Shown here in pieces: positions 53,101 to 62,800 of a DNA stretch of 64,000 nucleotides. Position 1 is the stretch's first letter. Every line of letters begins with the position of its first letter. The position numbers were made by a program, and so were the translations under genes. This stretch comes from Bradysia coprophila. Its lineage: Eukaryota > Arthropoda > Insecta > Diptera > Sciaridae. Location of the stretch: the NCBI RefSeq assembly GCF_014529535.1, contig NW_023503302.1, positions 2,153,039-2,217,038 on the forward strand, given 5' to 3'. The notes beneath the pieces were generated by a model that worked only from the letters and a program-made list of their open reading frames with translations, was not told the DNA's origin and made no database searches.

Positions 53101-54198
53101 CAGAATTTCAATCAGCAGTCCAATTTCAATCAGCAACCGAATTTCAACCAGAAGCCGAACTTTAATCAACAACCTAACTTTAACAATCCACAACCTAACT
53201 ACAACAATCAGCAACCAAACTTCAACAATCAGCAACCAAACTTCAACAATCAACAACCGAACTTCAACCAGCAGAATGGTTTTTTCAACAATCAACCGAA
53301 TTTCAACAAATTTCCCCTAGCAGATGTAAAGCCAACCACTTATAGTCCCCAACATAATGGTGTACCAAACAAATCGCAGGTTATTAATTCCACTCCCCGT
53401 GGATTTTCATTACCGTCGACAACAGCGAAGACCGAAACATTCAATGAGAAAAATTACGAAACTCAGTTCGCAGAAACGCAGACACCCACGTCGCCTAAGC
53501 GATTTTCAACTCTAGTACCCAAAAATTTGTATCCAACCACATTCAAACCTACAACATACAAGTCATTATCGGAATCACCAATCGCTTCGTCCAACCAATT
53601 CGACAACAACAATCAATTTTATTCGAAACAGTCCACCGCTCCGTACTACAACAGTCCAAGCAAAGTAACATATCCATCAACTACCACCACAACTTCTACC
53701 ACAACAACAGTAAATCCATTAATTGCAACTGAAAATATAGAGGACGACGGCCAGTATCATCCAGAACTCTACGAACAAGACTTGCCCAAGTACAAACTAA
53801 AGCAAAAGAAAGTGGAAAATCAGTTTAAAGTCACTCAATCTGACAATGGTTTCCGAAGCAATCACTACCAGAATAGACAGTCAAATCAGCATCAAAGTTC
53901 ATTCGTCCAGCACGAAGAGGACGAGTTCCTTCAAACCGCTCATTCACAAAATATTGCTGCCAGTGGTAACGAGCTAAGAGCAAAAAATTTACAGAAATCC
54001 GATGTCAAACACACATTCAATCCAGTCGTTCAAACAAGGCCGAGTCCCACACCATCTGCATCGACCAAGAAGTCAACACCATCCGACAAAGATGCGAGTT
54101 ACGATTACGCGTATTACGATACACTCAATGATGAACCGAGTGAATATTCGGAGTACGGTCTGAAGGAGTTTAAGAAAACTTCAGCCAAAAAATACTAA
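41156..54198 (+). CDS. Secreted chitin-binding cuticle protein, CPAP1-like (one peritrophin-A domain, Q/N-rich tail)
   Basis: Exons: 41156-41189, 51216-51394, 51466-51679, 51737-52000, 52079-54198; 936 aa, all joins in frame. The first 34-nt coding exon (MGSYRIILYLC) joins across a 10 kb intron to LMGMMSICSALLAKP, giving a complete signal peptide of about 24 residues. One chitin-binding type 2 domain follows with six cysteines at 42, 58, 64, 79, 92 and 100 (spacing 15-5-14-12-7, within the peritrophin-A pattern). The remaining 800 residues are low-complexity, rich in N, Q, S, T and P, with an (N/Q)-F-N-x-Q repeat at residues about 560-640 and TTTTT/STTTT patches. Single-domain proteins of this kind (cuticular proteins analogous to peritrophins 1) bind chitin in cuticle. 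The join of exon 1 is inferred from frame, splice sites and the resulting signal peptide. A minus-strand gene sits in intron 1. Confidence 0.8.
43864..44057 (-). mobile_element. 194-bp MITE, copy 2 (TCACGGCAGAGTAAA family), inverted
   Basis: Same family as 37665-37872 in the opposite orientation, inside the CPAP1-like intron. Ends read CCATGACAGAGTAAA and TTTATTCTGCCATGA. The 5-bp duplication TAGCA is at 43859-43863 and 44058-44062. Confidence 0.85.
46382..46503. mobile_element. About 122-bp hairpin element
   Basis: TACAATCGCTAAACCGAACT is mirrored by AGTTCGGTTTGGCGATTGTA. Pairing continues through TGCATACGTTATTTTGCACC and AGCTGGTC, leaving a loop of about 16 bases. Arms differ at only a few positions. 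Confidence 0.7.
47279..47370 (+). mobile_element. Left part of a TTAAGAGCGC foldback element, interrupted
   Basis: Matches the first 90 bases of the 10108 element, from TTAAGAGCGCTCACCCC to TTCTCTGAAC, and breaks at the T run where the next element begins. The element's continuation (TTTGATAAAGTAAAACCA) appears at about 48394, on the far side of the insert. Confidence 0.7.
47371..48393. mobile_element. About 1-kb repeat inserted in a foldback element
   Basis: Begins AGCCCCGTACGAAGTACGAA; its inverse start AGCCCCGTAC is found as GTACGGGGCT at 48348-48357, 36 bases before the inferred right boundary. TTT borders both sides. Contains GTCTGTCCGTCTGTCTGTC and other short repeats, and no ORF of note. 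I have a vague memory of this type of sequence as common in arthropod genomes but can give no source. Confidence 0.55.
48413..48768. mobile_element. About 356-bp inverted-repeat element with a second inner inverted repeat
   Basis: Outer arms CCGTCCAACGCTAAAAAACC, then TTAGAGAGG, are mirrored by CCTCTCTAAGG, TTTTTATGCGTTGTACGG. Inside, AATATTCCGAAGGTACAAAA (from 48476) is mirrored by TTTTGTACCTTCGGAATATT (to about 48680). Confidence 0.6.
48932..49216. mobile_element. About 285-bp inverted-repeat element
   Basis: CGACACGAGAAACGACGAC at the left is mirrored by GTCGTCGTTTCTCATGTCG at the right. The interior holds a second inverted pair (TTAACATTCTGTAGAAGAGA region) and the tandem duplication GACGACTTCCTGAAGAA (49090-49125). 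Confidence 0.5.
49407..50167 (-). CDS. Plasmid pRiA4b ORF-3-like domain protein, nested in an intron
   Basis: Two exons on the minus strand, 50167-49642 and 49585-49407, intron 56 nt, 234 aa, in frame. The ATG at 50167 is the first Met of the open frame. Family features: LKVTLIDTEPEVWRTVSVPS (residues about 26-45), the aromatic/acidic GWIPRYFHFFDHDG stretch, YGSDGWLHEITFVD near residue 150, and YPKCIDGKNACPPEDCSGG (about 170-188), followed by LEWL-type KEWLENSGYKRFNPKKFSV at the end. This is the pRiA4_ORF3-like fold (Pfam PF07929 as I recall), common on bacterial and archaeal genomes and plasmids and sporadic in arthropods. Its biochemical role is not known to me. It lies entirely within intron 1 of the CPAP1-like gene on the opposite strand. 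The intron and insect-like composition show it is a resident nuclear gene, not contamination. Confidence 0.85.
50560..50815. repeat. Foldback-like repeat with GCATGCGTCGAAAAC arms
   Basis: The words CATGCGTCGAAAAC(C/A)GT, AAAAGT and TTTTACATGC recur within the segment in direct and inverted order around the central CCTCGGCTTCGCCTCAG. Related pieces are at 25835-25900 and 35280-35385. The loop word resembles, inverted, the loops of the hairpins near 20-21 kb. Confidence 0.45.
53065..53310 (+). repeat. Tandem coding repeat, NFNQQ/NFNNQQ units
   Basis: About 13 imperfect units of 18-21 bp (for example AACTTCAACAATCAGCAACC) encode a run of Asn-Phe-Asn-Gln motifs in the CPAP1-like protein. Neighbouring units are more alike than distant ones, as expected for local slippage or unequal exchange. 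Confidence 0.85.
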
Positions 54199-54711
54199 AT
54201 GCATTAATCGGTGGGTGGAATTCATTGAAGGTCTGTACACAGATGAAAAATTCTTTAAATGGAATGTTGTTCTACAAGTTGGAAAATGATTGGAAAAACT
54301 GTCTGAATTATGCCATCGAATTTTCAAAAATCGGACGTCGTTCGAACTTCAAGAGCCTTTAAGAAACACTGCTTTGTATGTTAGACAGCAGTGTAGTTGA
54401 TGGCGCAGTTTCAGTTGACTTTTTCAATAATTTTTCTTCATATGGAACGAAATCCTTACTAACGAGCATTTTTCATGATCTGTGTACGTGTTTTGAGCAA
54501 AATAACTTCATTTTATCCTAAGAATTAGCCGAATTTTTCGACAGCAATATACCTTGTAAGGTTAATTTATCAGTTCATGATTATATACTCTCTTCCCCAT
54601 ATTGAGCTAAAGCTTATGAAGAAAAGTTTAATAATTGTAATTTTGGTTTTCGTCATTTTTATTTTATTAAATTAATATAATAGCGAGCTGTACATATTTT
54701 TTAAGTGTGAA

Positions 54712-54717
54712 AATAAA
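54712..54717 (+). terminator. Candidate poly(A) signal of the CPAP1-like gene
   Basis: AATAAA about 510 nt after the stop, followed by a T-rich run. Confidence 0.4.
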
Positions 54718-55492
54718 TAATTTCTGGATTTTTTTTAAATTTTTTTTTTGTAATGTAAACTTTCCCAACCTGATCCCTTGAAGCTGTCGGCTATTTTACA
54801 TAGATAGGACGAAATTTGAATAAATGAATGGCAAACAGCAGTTGCTACACAAATGACCGGTTGAATCTTAAAATAAACGAAGTAAAAGATTTTGTAGCAA
54901 AAAAGGAACGTTCAATAAAATAACGTAACAGATGTAATTATCGTGGTTCGTTTAACATTTCTGAAAGGTTGAGTACATAAAAGTAATTAGGTTTAGAGGG
55001 AAAGAGTATGGAAGCAACTTCATAACGAAAAAAAATTATTGAAAAATGGTTGTCTGACAAATCTGAAGATTCAGACAGCCCTAAAGTCAACCTAGTTAAG
55101 GGCCTGAGATAGAAAGAGCTTTTAAAATTTCAATCATGTCATTAATTGATGTTGTGTGATTTTATGTTGCGAGTTCAACTAACTTTGTTCATTTCTACGT
55201 TACTCAATTTGAAAAGATGTACCAAAATTTGTATTTTTGTTATTTGGTGGCTAATATCCTCAATAAATACACGATTTCTTTTAACGCACTTCAAGCAAAA
55301 GTGACACTGTTTTAAACATACATAGAATAGATAATAATCTATTTGCAACACGCAATATTTTACTACTATGCTAGGTGCTATGGCCCTGCTTAATGTAATC
55401 TTAAAACAAACAGATTCGAATATTGCAAATCTAAAAAGTCTTTGTTGTTTTGTTTCGACGAAATCTCAGTGCTCATACAGTTTTATATATTG

Positions 55493-55696
55493 TCACGGCA
55501 GTGTAAAATAAACCAGGCAGGAACGGTTCATTTTCGGAAAGTCAAATAAGGGACCTAATACACTGGATGAAAATGAACTCAAATAAATACTGACAAAAAT
55601 TGAAAAATTTTATTCGCAAAAAATATAGGGCCACTAGATTATTCAGGTCCCTAGTCAAATCAGCGCTACTGCCTGGTTAACTTTACTCTGTCGTGA
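55493..55696 (+). mobile_element. 204-bp MITE, copy 3 (TCACGGCAGAGTAAA family)
   Basis: Same orientation and layout as the copy at 37665. Starts TCACGGCAGTGTAAA and ends TTTACTCTGTCGTGA, with the 5-bp duplication TATTG at 55488-55492 and 55697-55701. Confidence 0.85.
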
Positions 55697-56174
55697 TATT
55701 GTACAAGCCAAAGCACCAAAATAATGAAATTCTTATCACCACAATGTTGAATTCCAAGACGAAACGAAAAATGTAGTGGTAAGAATTATCAACAAAATGT
55801 TTTGTTTTAAGTAGTCTCGTAAATAGCTGGGAAAATCACACACATTTGACACATTTTGACCGTACAGCAACCTCAGACTGAACGGACTGAACACAGTTTT
55901 CAAACTTTGATTTTATTTTAATATTCCTGACAGATGATTCTCTGTCGAAATTCTAAGTTCTAAGTTCTAAAATGTGTATTTGAAGACACGAATATAGCAA
56001 TTATGTCCATAGAATGACATTCTCTTTCCAGGAGATATTATGGTGTTCTGTGCGATAATGATCGCTCTTTCGATCAATAGGATCATCTCTGAGCGATAAT
56101 TTTGCTCAGAACTGCATATTTATCCAGAATAACTGAATTTATAAATGTTCGTTCATACCGTATTAACCTGTCAC

Positions 56175-56520
56175 ATACGGCTATTCATCTATCATCGATA
56201 ACGACGACAAAAATAATAACAAACTCTGGGTAATATGGTCCCTTATATATTACAATGCATGTTAAAAAAAATTGAAGTACAAGATTTGAAATCAACAGAT
56301 TAAAAATACTTTGATCGATGGAAGCAAAGGCTCTATACCCTCATTCATTTGTTGTCGCATTGTATAAACGGCGGATGTAAGGAACGAATCCAACGTTTAA
56401 AAATCGGTCAACTTTTGCCTGGTATAGAGCCTTTGAAGGAAGTAATAGACCTGATAATAATACTGCGGCAAAGCACTGCTTTGACTGCGAATATGTTTGC
56501 TGTCTATGAAAGGTTAAAAT
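56175..56520 (+). repeat. Dispersed repeat copy split by a small insertion
   Basis: ATCATCGATAACGACGACAA, AAGTACAAGATTTGAA and ACTTTGATCGATGGAAG match the 35050 family. After the 113-bp insert the family sequence resumes with GAAGTAATAGACCTGATAAT. Confidence 0.6.
56325..56437. mobile_element. 113-bp element nested in a dispersed repeat
   Basis: Terminal arms CAAAGGCTCTATACC and GGTATAGAGCCTTTG, with GGAAG directly repeated on both sides (56320-56324, 56438-56442). The uninterrupted target is visible in the related copy near 35195 (TCTAATGAAGTAATTGATCC). Confidence 0.75.
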
Positions 56521-56749
56521 CGAAAGACGGTTTACCATTGTATTTGGTAATGTCGATTAAATTTTTTGTAAATAGACTATTTTGCTGTAACACGCGCGAG
56601 AGTATCGCTATCTAGTTCTTATTGTGTCGAAAGCCTATGATAAACAATTTCGTTCAAGAGATAGATAATAGTTTGATCATAAGTGCCCTGCTTCGATGGA
56701 AAATAGTCAAACTAATCAGTTACAAGCGAAACTCTAAAACAGACTAACA

Positions 56750-58166
56750 ATGGTCGCTATAGCACATTTATTTTTCGTTTCCTTAGCTGTCATGCTAACC
56801 GATGGAAGTGTATCGATGCACAATCCGTTCTATTGCTTTTCTCAAGATCCAGTTCGACCTCAAATTGGCATGTTTGCAACAACTACAGCCTACGAAACGG
56901 TTCGAGGACAGGCAATATATCCGAATGTATCGAACTGTACCCCGTCTAAATTTTGGCTAGTTAGCAGACACGGGACGAGATTGCCTGCCGTCGGGAATTT
57001 GGTGAACATATTGGAAAATTACGAACGTCTACACAGAGCAGTTTTGTCAAATTACGAAAATGGAAGGACGTCGTTATGTGCTGCCGATATTGCGTTGATA
57101 AGAAACTGGGCGTTCGATACGAACATAACGTTAGAAGTTTCGCAACATTTAACTACTTCCGGTTGGGATGAATTAGAAGGCCTGGCCAAACGTTACCAGT
57201 CTGCCTTTCCGTCAGTATTGTCGTCAACTTATTCACTGCAAGACTATCTTTTTCGCTTTGCTAATACACAACGGTCTGAATTCAGTCTGCGTGCCTTTGC
57301 TGATGGTTTATTTGGAGCAAACAAATCTGATCTTGTTCAATTCGAAGATGTACCTGCAGTTGACACTTTCCTTCTACCTCAGACTTCGTGTCCACTTTGG
57401 AATAATGTTACGTCTGCACAAATCGAGCACTTACAATTTCGAGAGGGACCCGAATACGAACAAATGCTCAGTCAGGTTAGCGCTAAACTAGGTTTCCATG
57501 GATCGCATGCGTTGAAAGCGAATGAGGTCGAAATGTTCGCTACGATCTGCGAGTATGATCAAGTCTTTAATTTAAGCGCACCGTCACCATTATGTGGAGC
57601 TTTTTCGGTTGCAAATCATCAAGTACTGGAGTACTATCAAGATCTCGATTTCTACTATCGAAGTGGCTATGGGTTTTCCGATTATCGTAGACTTTTTGAA
57701 AATTTGCCTTGTTTTCTCATGCAAGATCTGTTGAGCTTCCTTCAATCAAATGATGTTGATGATCACAAAGCAAGAATTTACAATACAAATGGAACGCCAT
57801 TGATGATTATGCTGGTTACGTTTGGCGCTTTCCAAGACAATGTTCCGCTGACACGACACAACTTTGCACAACAAAGTCAACGGTTATGGAAGACCAGCTT
57901 AATTTCACCAATGGCCGCAAATTTGGCAGTTATGCGATACGAGTAAGTGTAATGTTGGGTGTAACAGTAGTCAGGTTGTTAAAAAAAAAACTTTGTGTTT
58001 TAGCTGTGCTGATGGCGACAATGACGTCTTGTTTCTATACAATGAGAAACCACTGATCATACCCGGATGTCAACTGAACGGATTGTGCAAACAATCATTT
58101 CTTTTGGAAAAATTCAGTCGTTTTTTGCATGCAAATTGCGAAGAAATGTTTTGTTCAAATAGTTAA
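56750..58166 (+). CDS. Secreted histidine phosphatase, multiple inositol polyphosphate phosphatase (MINPP)-like
   Basis: Two exons, 56750-57942 and 58004-58166, 451 aa, in frame. An N-terminal signal peptide (MVAIAHLFFVSLAVMLTDGS) is followed by YETVRGQAI and the branch-2 histidine phosphatase motif VSRHGTRLP at residues 71-79, which supplies the nucleophile His. Downstream, LISPMAANLAVMRYDC and LPCFLMQDLL fit the MINPP family, as do the paired C-terminal cysteines. Members remove phosphates from inositol polyphosphates such as phytate. The proton-donor motif HAE expected before the LLPL-type helix is not seen; the aligned stretch is YNTNGTPLMIML at 344-355. No KDEL-type retention signal is present. 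Enzyme activity is therefore uncertain. An orthologue of the fly Mipp1/Mipp2 genes or a diverged paralogue is equally possible. Confidence 0.85.
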
Positions 58167-58171
58167 ATAAA
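58166..58171 (+). terminator. Candidate poly(A) signal overlapping the stop of the phosphatase gene
   Basis: AATAAA starts at the last base of the TAA stop codon. A longer 3' UTR using a later signal cannot be excluded. Confidence 0.3.
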
Positions 58172-59829
58172 CCTGCAGCTTTGGAATTACAATTTCAGTT
58201 TCGCTTGCATTTGAATATTAACTATTACCAAGGCCACAGTCCACGACTTAATTCACTTCAGCACTAGCCTTCAAAATAGGAAATCATCGTCAATACGTTT
58301 TTTTTTTGGCTTGAAACCATTTTTACTTTTACTCAAAATTTCAGCATCATTTTCGATTCCCAAAATAAAATTCATAACCTCACAGGTAAAAACTACAAGA
58401 ATTTGTAGATTTCTTGAAAGTATTTCAGATCCCGCGATTCGTACTCAAATAGAAAAAGAAACACCTTTAGCTGCGTTTTAAACATAAAATTTTCGCAAGA
58501 ACAAATTCGTTCAAGGCGACTACGTAACAAAATACATCAACTGCTTCAATCTCTTTCAAAAGAACTTCTAAATGTTTCCCTACAAGAAGAGACTTAAATC
58601 CTCTTTTCGATTTGTGAAATAATTAGGCGCATCTTTCGATGCTGTGCATTTCTTCAATGCAATACAAAAATGTGTAACCAAACACAAAAACAAACTTTCC
58701 CGAATTTTTTTTTGATTTTTTTTTTTGTTTTTTTTTTATTGTTATGGGCCCAATTCATCCGATTGGTGGCTAGGCAGAATCACTCTACGGAAGAAGTAGG
58801 TCATACAATTTAACATGTACATATTTAGCGAAGCGTAAGTGTCAACGAGCTTTCGTTTTGTTTCATCTCCGTATACATGCGGACATGCAAAAATGTTTGT
58901 GCAAGAACGAAAGTCAGGCATGAGCCCTTCATATTGTTTGCATTAGTATGAGTGATTAATTACCATTTAAAATCAACAATTCAATTGACTGGAAGAAAAG
59001 TAGAAGAACTTTGCTTCGACGATCACTATTAGCCTATTAATTTTTGAATTTTGAATGATGTTTGGTTAGGCAGAGCTTGGTGTCCTGATAATAAATACCA
59101 ACTTTTTTGGTAACAATGCCCGGTGGATTCCGCTCAAAAATTTTCAAACAAAAAACTAAAAAGGTGTAAGGATTGGGTTGGTTGTCTTGGTTCCTGGTCT
59201 CTGTTGGTTCAATATTGAGTAGAAAAATGTTTTTGTGCATACGGGAACATTCTTTGTCCAGTATACTCTCCTGAAGAATCTCGTGGTAATTATAGGACCA
59301 CCAGAGAGTGTGTCATACCGAATCCCACCTAGCCTAGTTGTCATACCGAAACCCATCTAGCCGAGTCATCATCATCATCATCAGTAGAAATTAAAATGAG
59401 TAACCTGAATCACTGGTGGACCCCAGATACTTTGACAGAAAAAATCTGACCTGGTCTCCGGGAGGTTTCCAATGTTCTAGTCCTTTCCCGAACGTTCCAC
59501 TGAGAACATGGATCTGAATGAAAGATAATTTACAGGCTTAGTTGCGACGGTTTCCGGTTCGATATTTATTCAGAGTATGGCAGTATATTCGGCGTGCTAT
59601 AAAATGAAACAATTGCATTGTATAGAATAAAATTTAATGACTTGGCGGTTTGATTTGACTTGACATGCATAATTTATATAAAAAATAAAAAATAAATTAA
59701 AAAAATCTCTTCTTTGGCATTACAAAAATTATATTCTCACTCTCATTTTCCTTCGATTTTTCCGTTGTGCTGGTTTTTCTCTGACTACTTTTACCTTACT
59801 GTTTAAAAAGAAAATCCCCGGGCAATCTT
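58167..59829. other. Intergenic region between two convergent genes
   Basis: Holds the 3' UTRs of the phosphatase (+) and the DOCK gene (-). No coding exons. The duplicated wording GTCATACCGAA(T/A)CCCA(C/T)CTAGCC (59310-59360) is a short local repeat, followed by a CATCAT run. Confidence 0.5.
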
Positions 59830-62800
59830 CTACTCATCAACGTCATTTTCTTCAGACGCAACACTGATATTATTACCAATCGGTTTCGGAGGTATAGGCG
59901 GAGCGTTTCGACATCCGTCTTCGTCCATCGATTGTATGTTTAGCGATTCCGGCACGGAACTACTATCAGTCAAACTGCGATTCGTCGGATTGTCGAGATC
60001 GTTCGAGTCGTTGTTCCCATTATCGAAAAAGTCACCCCTGTTGTCACATTGGTCAAAACTTTGTTCGGCAGCGTCAACATCCAACGGAATATTAACGATG
60101 GCATACTTCAGTGCTGCGTTCGATGACCGCTTATCAACGCCATTGTTCTGTCTATCGTTTGGTACCATGCCTCTTGGCGGTAATGGAGGTGCTGACCTAT
60201 CTTTGAGCTGTTTGGGTGGAATTCCGGGCGTTGTGTTATTAGTCGCAATGTATCCGGTCGATTTCGGTCGGCATGGTATCGGAGGGGTCGTTTGAATTTC
60301 ATTATAATTCATCATACTGTCAACGTTGACCAGTTTCAATGACGAATTATCGGATGGATGTGTGTAAATGTCGTCGTGTTCGTAGAAGTTATTCTGGCAA
60401 TTCAAACTCGTGGCCCGTTTTTCAATATGCTGATGTTGAGGTAGTGGCGGTAGTGGCGTGTTTACGATGCTTTCCGATTTCTGTCGCTTCAATTTGTTCA
60501 TACCGGAAAGACTTTGCTTGAGCTGGGAGAATCGTTCAAGGAGACGTTTCTGCAATGGTTGGACGCCAACGGGAGCTAATTGACCGTGTAATTCCAAGGC
60601 TGTTTCCAAAATGGACATCTGCTTTAAAATGAGACTCTTCAGTCGCAGTACATTGGCATGTTGAAATTTTCCCTCGTTGGAACTAGCAAATTGAGGGGTG
60701 AAAAATGCTTCCTGATATTTACTGATACCACCCATGACATTGGCATCGATTACACCTTGAAGGCGCATTGAGAATGGATTGATATTTTTGGCTGGATCGG
60801 ATTTGTATTGGGCAATCAGTACGCACAAATCCTTCTCAACATTTTCCATCGTTTCGCAGGCGAACTCAACGGGTGTCAGTTCAATGACATTCCTACAAAG
60901 ATCGAATTGAAGTTAAAGAAAAAAACATGTAAACTCGAGAGTCCGTCTTCACTCTTACTTATTAATGATTTCGAACCAACGTAAAATTCCGGGCAACGGA
61001 GACGCTATATCAACTGTGGTTCGCTCAATCCACAGACTTTTGAATTCATTTTCCTTGTCGATTTGACCTTTGTGAATGGGCCGGTCGTGTTGGAATCTTG
61101 TTACGTCGTTGACCTCGTAAAAACGGGCAATTTTCTCTGGTATGGCAACCGTTGATGTGCGAAAGTGAGGATTATTGGCAATTGGTCGAACATTGCTGAT
61201 TTGAATGAATTGTCCATTTTCGGCCAAAATCGTTGGATCAGGAGGCGAATTTTTCGTTAGAATTTGAGCTTGCGGGAATTCGGTCTGTAGCCGTTGTGTG
61301 AAAGCGCCGATACGTTCGTACTCCAAACCGCGGTAAATGAATTGTTTGTTCTGCAAAGAATTCAAAAGTTTTAGCGTCGCATTCTCCGCATTCATATTCA
61401 AAAGTTAATTGCTGTAAGCTTACCCGAACAAACAGTGGAAATCCAACGCCGTAAAAGCCAACACGAAAGTATTCCGGTTCCGGTCGAATTTGTGTCAGAA
61501 TGTTTTGGAAAAATTTCGCTTCTAATATCAACGTATCGCTCAGCCGGTTGTAGTCGAATCGTCTCGTTTCGTAAAAATCGGCCAGCTCTTTGCACAATGG
61601 AATACCCTTTTCCCAGCATTTTCCTTTGTCAAAGTACTTTAAGATCTGAAAATAGACGCGAAAATTTTGCTATAACGACCGAGCAACCACTGAAGAGACA
61701 TTTTGTGTAGAAACGGTAATCGAGTCACTAAATCTGTTGGTCTTTGGTGCAAAATATTTCACTTCAACGGATTCGACCGATACCTTACTGTATAAGTGAA
61801 CACAAGGAGTTCGTCGCCTCGGCGATAACCAACGGACTAACTGAGATAACTTACTTCTTTGTAGAGTTTTTCTTTCCGTTGCCATTCCGGTTGTCCGGTT
61901 GCGTCATTCGGAGCATATGTAGTTGTCTCACGATCCCAGTTCAGCATGTCCGCATACAATTTCAATGTGAAACCAGCCTCAGTATAATTCTCGGCTTGCA
62001 AATGCAAATCGTGCAGCTTGTAAATGTATCTGCAATGAATGTATTAACTCAGACCGAAGGAAACAATTTCAAAAAATTGTCAGCAGAACGTTACCTCAGA
62101 TACATTTCCTTGCGATTGATTTCGTTCTTATAGAAATTTAGTAAATTCACCGTGCACGACATTCTTTTATCACGATTTTCGTCGCCTTGCATAACGCTTC
62201 GATAGTCCAATAAACGCTCCAATAATTTCGTTACGGACGATATAAACGCAGCGCCCGACTCACGCCAAACGGGATCGTCTTGTTGGACACGCTCAAGCAA
62301 CCTGAAGTTAATTTTGTTATCGTTAATTATCGTCATCGACGTTGAATAGATTTGTTCGCCGATGAATTAAAACAAAATCTTTTTGGTAAACATTTACACT
62401 TACACAACGCTCAGATGCTCCCTAAATGGTTTGCATGTAACATAAGTTTGTATTTAGTGAAAAATTTGCACAAGAAAATATTCGTATCGAGATAATGCCT
62501 AAAAATGTCTATAAGTCTCCAAGGGTCTCAAGGTTTCAAGGGTCATAAGATAACTTACTAAATAAAATGTAAAAAAAAATCCTCGATACAAAGCCTGGGT
62601 CTAAAGTCCAAATGGGAAGGATGTAAGCGACTTATGCCTATACAAAGAATTTCTGTACTCACATGGTGCTAAATAGTTCCCGATATTCATCATCTCCTTT
62701 GTTCTCACTGATAAGCAAATCCAATTTATCAATCAATTCACTTTCGACTAGACGAAATGATCCTCTCGACACCTAAATGGAAATAAAATGACCATCGTGT

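Larger units (their letters stand above)
54199..56749. other. 3' UTR of the CPAP1-like gene and intergenic repeats
   Basis: The first 0.5 kb is probable 3' UTR. Beyond it are the third MITE copy (55493), a dispersed repeat (from about 56175) and a small nested element (56325). The ORFs at 56341-56615 run across the nested element and are not believed. The 5' UTR of the phosphatase gene presumably starts in the last 100-200 bases. Confidence 0.5.

Noticed and set aside
52907..53320. Second-frame and antisense ORFs in the CPAP1-like repeat region
   Set aside because: Periodic tandem repeats keep other frames open; these are shadows of the coding frame.
56341..56615. Overlapping ORFs on both strands
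   Set aside because: They cross a 113-bp inserted element inside a dispersed repeat, so the frames are accidental.
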